Of a stretch of 8,503 nucleotides of DNA, positions 5,580 to 8,503 are shown one piece after another. The translations under genes were made by a program, and so were the position numbers. This DNA comes from Pseudomonas sp. (GTDB taxonomy: Bacteria; Pseudomonadota; Gammaproteobacteria; Pseudomonadales; Pseudomonadaceae), in NCBI GenBank assembly GCA_003488145.1, contig DNMQ01000003.1, positions 1 through 8,503 of the forward strand, given 5' to 3'. Within the stretch, counting starts at the first letter, position 1. Each line of letters opens with the position of its first letter. The notes beneath the pieces are model-generated. The model saw only the letters and a list, made by a program, of their open reading frames with translations. It had not been told where the DNA came from and did not search any database.

Positions 5580-6895
5580 TTCTTGCGCTTGAGCGGTGCC
5601 ATTCCATCCTGGCTCACCACCGGCGATGGTGACTCGCGCTTTGCGCCGTTCGGGCGCTTGCCGGCAGGTTTGGATTTCTTCTCGGTGCCTTTCTTCTTTT
5701 CGATCTTTTTCTTCTTGGTGCCAGCGGCCTTGCCCGAGGCTTTCAGGTTCTTCGGGCCCATGTAGCTACCTTTTAGCCCCTTGATCACCCGTCGCTCGAA
5801 GCGCTGCTTGAGATAACGCTCGATGCTCGACATCAGGTTCCAGTCGGTGTGGCAGATCAGCGAGATCGCCAGCCCTTCACCACCGGCGCGCCCCGTACGA
5901 CCGATACGGTGCACGTACTCGTCGCCCGAGCGCGGCATGTCGAAGTTGATCACCAGATCCAGCCCTTCGATATCCAGCCCGCGCGCCGCCACGTCGGTCG
6001 CGACCAGCACCTTGACGCCGCCTTCCTTGACCCGGTCGATCGCCAGCTTGCGGTCTTTCTGGTCCTTATCGCCATGCAGCACGAACGCCTTCACGCCCTC
6101 GGCAACGAGCCGGCCGTAGAGGCGGTCGGCCTGTACGCGGGTGTTGGTGAAGATCACTGCCTTCTTGTACGTCTCGTTGGCGAGCAGCCAGTGCACCAAC
6201 TTTTCCTTATGTTCGGTGTTTTCGGCAGTGATGATCTGCTGGCGCGTGCCTTCGTTGAGTTCGCTAACGCGGTTGAGCTGCAGGTGCAGCGGATCGCGCA
6301 GCACGCTGGCGGTCATCTCGCGCAGCGCGGCGCCGCCACTGGTCGCGGAAAACAGCAGCGTCTGCTGGCGTTTGGCGCACTCGCCGACCAGACGCTGCAC
6401 GTCCTCGGCAAAGCCCATGTCGAGCATGCGGTCGGCTTCGTCGAGGATCAGCATCTCGACATCCTTGAGGACCAGCGTGCCGGCATTCAGGTGCTCGATC
6501 ATGCGCCCAGGCGTGCCGATGAGAATGTCCGGCACCTTGCGCATGACTGCGGCCTGGACCTTGAAGTCCTCGCCACCGGTAATCATCGCCGACTTGATGA
6601 AGGTGAATTGCGAGAAACGCTCGACCTCCTTCAGCGTCTGCTGCGCCAGCTCTCGGGTCGGCAACAGAATCAGCGCCCGAACATCGGTGCGCACCACGGC
6701 ATCGCCAATCAGCCGATTGAGCATCGGCAGTACGAAGGCGGCGGTCTTGCCGCTGCCAGTCTGTGCCGTCACCCGCAGGTCACGCCCTTCCAGCGCCGGC
6801 GGAATGGCCGCCACCTGCACTGGAGTCGGCTCGACGAATTTGAGTTCGGCGACAGCCTTTAGCAGGCGTTCGTGCAGGGCGAATTGGTCAAACAA
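5564..6895 (-). CDS. DEAD-box ATP-dependent RNA helicase with lysine-rich tail
   Basis: With the chosen start the protein has 443 residues and all the helicase motifs in order: Q motif FVEPTPVQ (20-27), AQTGSGKT (44-51), PTREL (79-83), TPGR (128-131), DEAD (152-155), SAT (183-185), VIFTNTR (247-253), ATDVAARGLD (299-308) and HRIGRTGR (329-336). A basic, low-complexity tail of about 60 residues (from 385, rich in KKKK and KKK) probably holds RNA. It unwinds short RNA duplexes in ribosome assembly or mRNA decay. It is of the SrmB/RhlE-like kind, but I cannot assign a named orthologue. The start is uncertain: GTG at 6997, ATG at 6979 and ATG at 6931 are in frame, but TTG at 6895 gives the usual beginning (FDQFALHERLLKAV) and has GAGGT seven bases upstream, so I prefer it. 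Confidence 0.93.
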   Translation of the reverse strand: MFDQFALHERLLKAVAELKFVEPTPVQVAAIPPALEGRDLRVTAQTGSGKTAAFVLPMLNRLIGDAVVRTDVRALILLPTRELAQQTLKEVERFSQFTFIKSAMITGGEDFKVQAAVMRKVPDILIGTPGRMIEHLNAGTLVLKDVEMLILDEADRMLDMGFAEDVQRLVGECAKRQQTLLFSATSGGAALREMTASVLRDPLHLQLNRVSELNEGTRQQIITAENTEHKEKLVHWLLANETYKKAVIFTNTRVQADRLYGRLVAEGVKAFVLHGDKDQKDRKLAIDRVKEGGVKVLVATDVAARGLDIEGLDLVINFDMPRSGDEYVHRIGRTGRAGGEGLAISLICHTDWNLMSSIERYLKQRFERRVIKGLKGSYMGPKNLKASGKAAGTKKKKIEKKKGTEKKSKPAGKRPNGAKRESPSPVVSQDGMAPLKRKKPTAE

Positions 6896-6922
6896 GGGAG
6901 CTACCTCGGAGGTCGAAAAAAA
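6896..6922 (-). promoter_or_regulatory. Helicase leader with T-run and self-complementary ribosome binding site
   Basis: Read on the - strand, seven T residues (6916-6922) are followed by a palindrome, ACCTC-C-GAGGT (6903-6913). Its right half, GAGGT, is the ribosome binding site of the TTG start. ACCT can pair with AGGT around a CCG loop, which would hide part of the site. If translation really starts at 6895, this is a compact candidate control element. If an upstream ATG is used, the region is coding. Confidence 0.3.
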
Positions 6923-7044
6923 CAATGGCATAGGGTAACTCGTCTGCCGGGCAAAGGCGCGTTCTGTAACGGTCGCCATGTTTTCCCAGGCAAACACAGG
7001 CTAAGCTGAGGAAATAGAAGCGGCTTAATACCCAAGAGGTTCGC

Positions 7045-7479
7045 ATGATGTCCAAAAAGCGAGTGGTACTGCTGACTGGCGCGCTTTCACTGGCGTTATA
7101 CGCCGCTGCCGGCGCAGCGCAGCCGAAAAGTGATCACCCTGGCAAGGGCAAGCCCGACCGCGCACAGCAGCATCAGCCTTCGGCACAGCAGCCGCATCGC
7201 TACCAGGGTCCGTCGGTGGACATCGGTTCGGTCCGCATCACCCTGCGTAGTCATCGCGATCTGCTAGCGCCGGTCTCGTCCCTGCCACCGGGCATCCAGA
7301 AGAATCTGGCGCGCGGCAAGCCGCTACCGCCGGGCATCGCCAAGAACATGGACAGCCGCCTGCTGGGGCACCTGCCGCGCTACGAAGGCTACGAGTGGAA
7401 ACAGATCGGCCGCGACGTGGTTCTGGTCGCCATCGCCACCGGCATCGTTTACGAAATACTCGAGAACATACTGGATTGA
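7045..7479 (+). CDS. CigR-family (anti-virulence regulator type) membrane-associated protein
   Basis: The 144-residue product starts with a signal sequence (residues 1 to about 25, ending GAAQ) and continues with a Gln/His/Pro/Lys-rich linker. The core holds a twofold LPPGI motif, LPPGIQKNLARGKPLPPGIAKNM (80-102), then DSRLLGHLPRYEGYEWKQIGRDVVLVAIATGIVYEIL (103-139), which ends in a hydrophobic C-terminal segment (124-138). This core is characteristic of the CigR family, named for the Salmonella SPI-3 inner-membrane protein that restrains MgtC. No mgtC or secretion system is present here, so the anti-virulence role should not be carried over. Start: AAGAGGT precedes the ATG at 7045; a second ATG at 7048 is equally possible. 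The gene is divergent from the helicase. It may be an envelope protein of unknown function. Confidence 0.8.
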   Translation: MMSKKRVVLLTGALSLALYAAAGAAQPKSDHPGKGKPDRAQQHQPSAQQPHRYQGPSVDIGSVRITLRSHRDLLAPVSSLPPGIQKNLARGKPLPPGIAKNMDSRLLGHLPRYEGYEWKQIGRDVVLVAIATGIVYEILENILD

Positions 7480-7492
7480 TCGGTTCGCGTTC

Positions 7493-7519
7493 AGGCAGCC
7501 CGCGCGATGAGGGCAGCCT
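7493..7519. terminator. Imperfect hairpin between convergent CigR-family and exported-protein genes
   Basis: AGGCAGCCC (7493-7501) and GGGCAGCCT (7511-7519) pair at eight of nine positions, with a central A-A mismatch and a nine-base loop. It lies in the 46-base gap between two converging stops (7479 and 7526) and could end transcription both ways. No T-run follows on either side. Confidence 0.4.
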
Positions 7520-7525
7520 AGCGTC

Positions 7526-7846
7526 CTATTCTGGCTGGCAGGTCAACTTGATGCGCAGGCGAATCACGTCGCGCTTGAACTTGGACGTCAGTGCCTTGCG
7601 CTCACCTGGTTGCAACTCCGTGCGTCGCGTGCGCGGCGCTTCCGGGCCGTTCTGGAACACGGCGGTACACACCGCAGCCGTGCCCCCATAGTTGAGCAGC
7701 AGTAGCCCGGCGAAGTCACGATCAATGGTCTGCGGGGTGACGGTGATCTCCGCGCCGTTGAGCTGCTGCTCGACGTCTACCGGATAAGTGACCGCATTGG
7801 CCGTGAGTGGCAGCAAGGCGACGAGTAGGTAACCGATTGTTTTCAT
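7526..7846 (-). CDS. Exported protein of unknown function (conserved-looking, 106 residues)
   Basis: A clear signal peptide (MKTIGYLLVALLPLTANA, cut before VTYP) sends this protein to the periplasm or outside. The mature part alternates short hydrophobic and polar stretches (GAEITVTPQT, LLLLNYGG, CTAVFQNGPEAPRTRRTELQPGE, VIRLRIKLTC), suggesting a small beta-sandwich, perhaps immunoglobulin-like. Two cysteines at residues 60 and 103 could form one disulfide. I recall similar small exported proteins in pseudomonads but no established function, so I name none. The ATG at 7846 is preceded by GAGGAG at a somewhat long spacing of about ten bases. It converges on the CigR-family gene and is divergent, across 61 bases, from a LysR gene that may regulate it. 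Confidence 0.8.
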   Translation of the reverse strand: MKTIGYLLVALLPLTANAVTYPVDVEQQLNGAEITVTPQTIDRDFAGLLLLNYGGTAAVCTAVFQNGPEAPRTRRTELQPGERKALTSKFKRDVIRLRIKLTCQPE

Positions 7847-7878
7847 TTTGACTGGGCTCCTCTACAGAGTGGCCAGCC

Positions 7879-7893
7879 TAACAGACCTTGTTA
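7879..7893. promoter_or_regulatory. Perfect 15-bp dyad between the second LysR gene and the exported-protein gene
   Basis: TAACA (7879-7883) and TGTTA (7889-7893) form a perfect inverted repeat with a five-base centre, 14 bases before the LysR ATG. The size is that of a LysR box, though the outer bases give T-N13-A and not the usual T-N11-A. On the - strand the right arm reads TTAACA, which could double as a -35 element for the exported-protein gene. I did not find a matching -10. Confidence 0.35.
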
Positions 7894-7907
7894 AAGGAAC
7901 CGAAGGA

Positions 7908-8503
7908 ATGAAAGTGCCCCGTGTGACCCTCGATCAGTGGCGCACCCTGCAGGCGGTCATCGATCACGGCGGCTTCGCCCAGGCGGCCGAAGCGCTGCAT
8001 CGGTCGCAGTCGTCGGTCAGCTACACCGTGGCACGCATGCAGGAACAACTGGGCGTGCCGCTATTGCGCATAGACGGGCGCAAGGCAGTGCTGACCGAGG
8101 CAGGAGAAGTCCTGCTGCGCCGGTCGCGACAGCTGGTCACACAGGCCAGTCAGCTGGAAGAACTGGCGCACCACATGGAACAAGGCTGGGAAGCCGAGGT
8201 GCGCCTGGTTGTCGATGCCGCCTACCCCAGCGCCAAGCTGATACAGGCCCTCACCGAATTCATGCCGAAGAGCCGCGGCTGCCGAGTGCGCCTGCGCGAG
8301 GAAGTGCTCTCCGGGGTCGAGGAAGTGCTCAAGGACGGCACCGCGGACCTCGCCATCAGCGGCCTGGACATCACCGGCTATCTGGGCAGCGAGCTCAGTA
8401 CCGTGGAGTTCGTCGCCGTGGCACACGCCAACCATGCCCTTCACCAGCTCGGACGCAAGCTCAGCGTGCAGGACCTGCAGAGCCAGATGCAGATCGTGGT
8501 GCG
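7908..8503 (+). CDS. LysR-family transcriptional regulator (3' end outside window)
   Basis: An open frame of 198 codons runs from the ATG at 7908 to the window edge with no stop. It encodes MKVPRVTLDQWRTLQAV followed by a LysR helix-turn-helix (about residues 7-64): GGFAQAAEALHRSQSSVSYTVARMQ, then LGVPLLRIDGRKAVLTEAGEVLL. The effector domain begins about residue 97 (VRLVVDAAYPSAKLIQALTEF) and is cut about two-thirds of the way through the protein; LysR proteins are usually near 300 residues. AAGGA (7894-7898), nine bases before the ATG, is the likely ribosome binding site, and the GAAGGA that touches the ATG is too close to serve. It is divergent from an exported-protein gene across 61 bases containing a dyad. 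Effector and targets are unknown. It is clearly different in sequence from the LysR gene at 3865. Confidence 0.93.
   Translation, partial: MKVPRVTLDQWRTLQAVIDHGGFAQAAEALHRSQSSVSYTVARMQEQLGVPLLRIDGRKAVLTEAGEVLLRRSRQLVTQASQLEELAHHMEQGWEAEVRLVVDAAYPSAKLIQALTEFMPKSRGCRVRLREEVLSGVEEVLKDGTADLAISGLDITGYLGSELSTVEFVAVAHANHALHQLGRKLSVQDLQSQMQIVV

Noticed and set aside
5849..6862. Open frame of 337 codons on the + strand opposite the helicase
   Set aside because: The helicase motifs on the - strand are unmistakable. The antisense frame is His/Gln/Arg-rich with no family resemblance and no ribosome binding site of note.
7002..7027. TAAGC and GCTTA repeat upstream of the CigR-family gene
   Set aside because: Five-base arms separated by 16 bases are expected by chance. 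No promoter could be placed with it.
1..8503. Mobile elements, CRISPR array, tRNA or defence system
   Set aside because: I found no spaced direct repeats, transposase, integrase, cloverleaf-like segment or defence-type domain. All sizeable genes are ordinary chromosomal families.

Overview
This window looks like a core-chromosome segment of a GC-rich gammaproteobacterium, most likely Pseudomonas sensu lato and possibly a Stutzerimonas stutzeri-type species. The basis is the high GC, the fused MnmC enzyme, the Pseudomonas-like DEAD-box helicase with a lysine-rich tail, two LysR regulators and several small secreted proteins of a type common in pseudomonads. The genus is inferred from recalled protein resemblance, since no search was possible. 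I see no insertion sequence, prophage, CRISPR array, tRNA, rRNA or toxin-antitoxin pair. The longest gap between genes is about 170 bases, so no stretch over 300 bases lacks a gene.

Left part (1-3538), all on the + strand. It opens with the 3' part of mnmC (bifunctional tRNA wobble-uridine modification; start lies before the window). A periplasmic DUF3365 haem-binding protein follows, then a TauE/SafE-type (TSUP) membrane transporter. Between the last two lie a pair of tandem hairpins and a 17-codon open frame whose stop overlaps the transporter start (TGATG). I read this as a leader peptide coupled to transporter translation.

Middle part (3532-5547). A small DUF1127 gene (-) overlaps the transporter tail to tail and is divergent from a LysR regulator (+). 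Their 96-bp intergenic region contains an inverted repeat. A DUF2513-like winged-helix protein (-) converges on the LysR gene and diverges from a small periplasmic, probably coiled-coil, protein (+).

Right part (5556-8503). A DEAD-box RNA helicase (-) converges on the small periplasmic gene through a shared hairpin and probably starts at a TTG codon. Divergent from it is a CigR-family membrane protein (+), which converges on an unrecognised exported protein of 106 residues (-). A second LysR regulator (+), cut off by the window end, is divergent from that exported protein.

The genes do not form one pathway. The layout is mostly short units in convergent and divergent pairs. The two LysR genes, each facing a small gene across a short intergenic region with a dyad, are the likeliest local regulator-target pairs. 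The candidates for novelty are the leader ORF, the LysR/DUF1127 pair, the LysR/exported-protein pair and the helicase leader. None is an obvious new system by itself.
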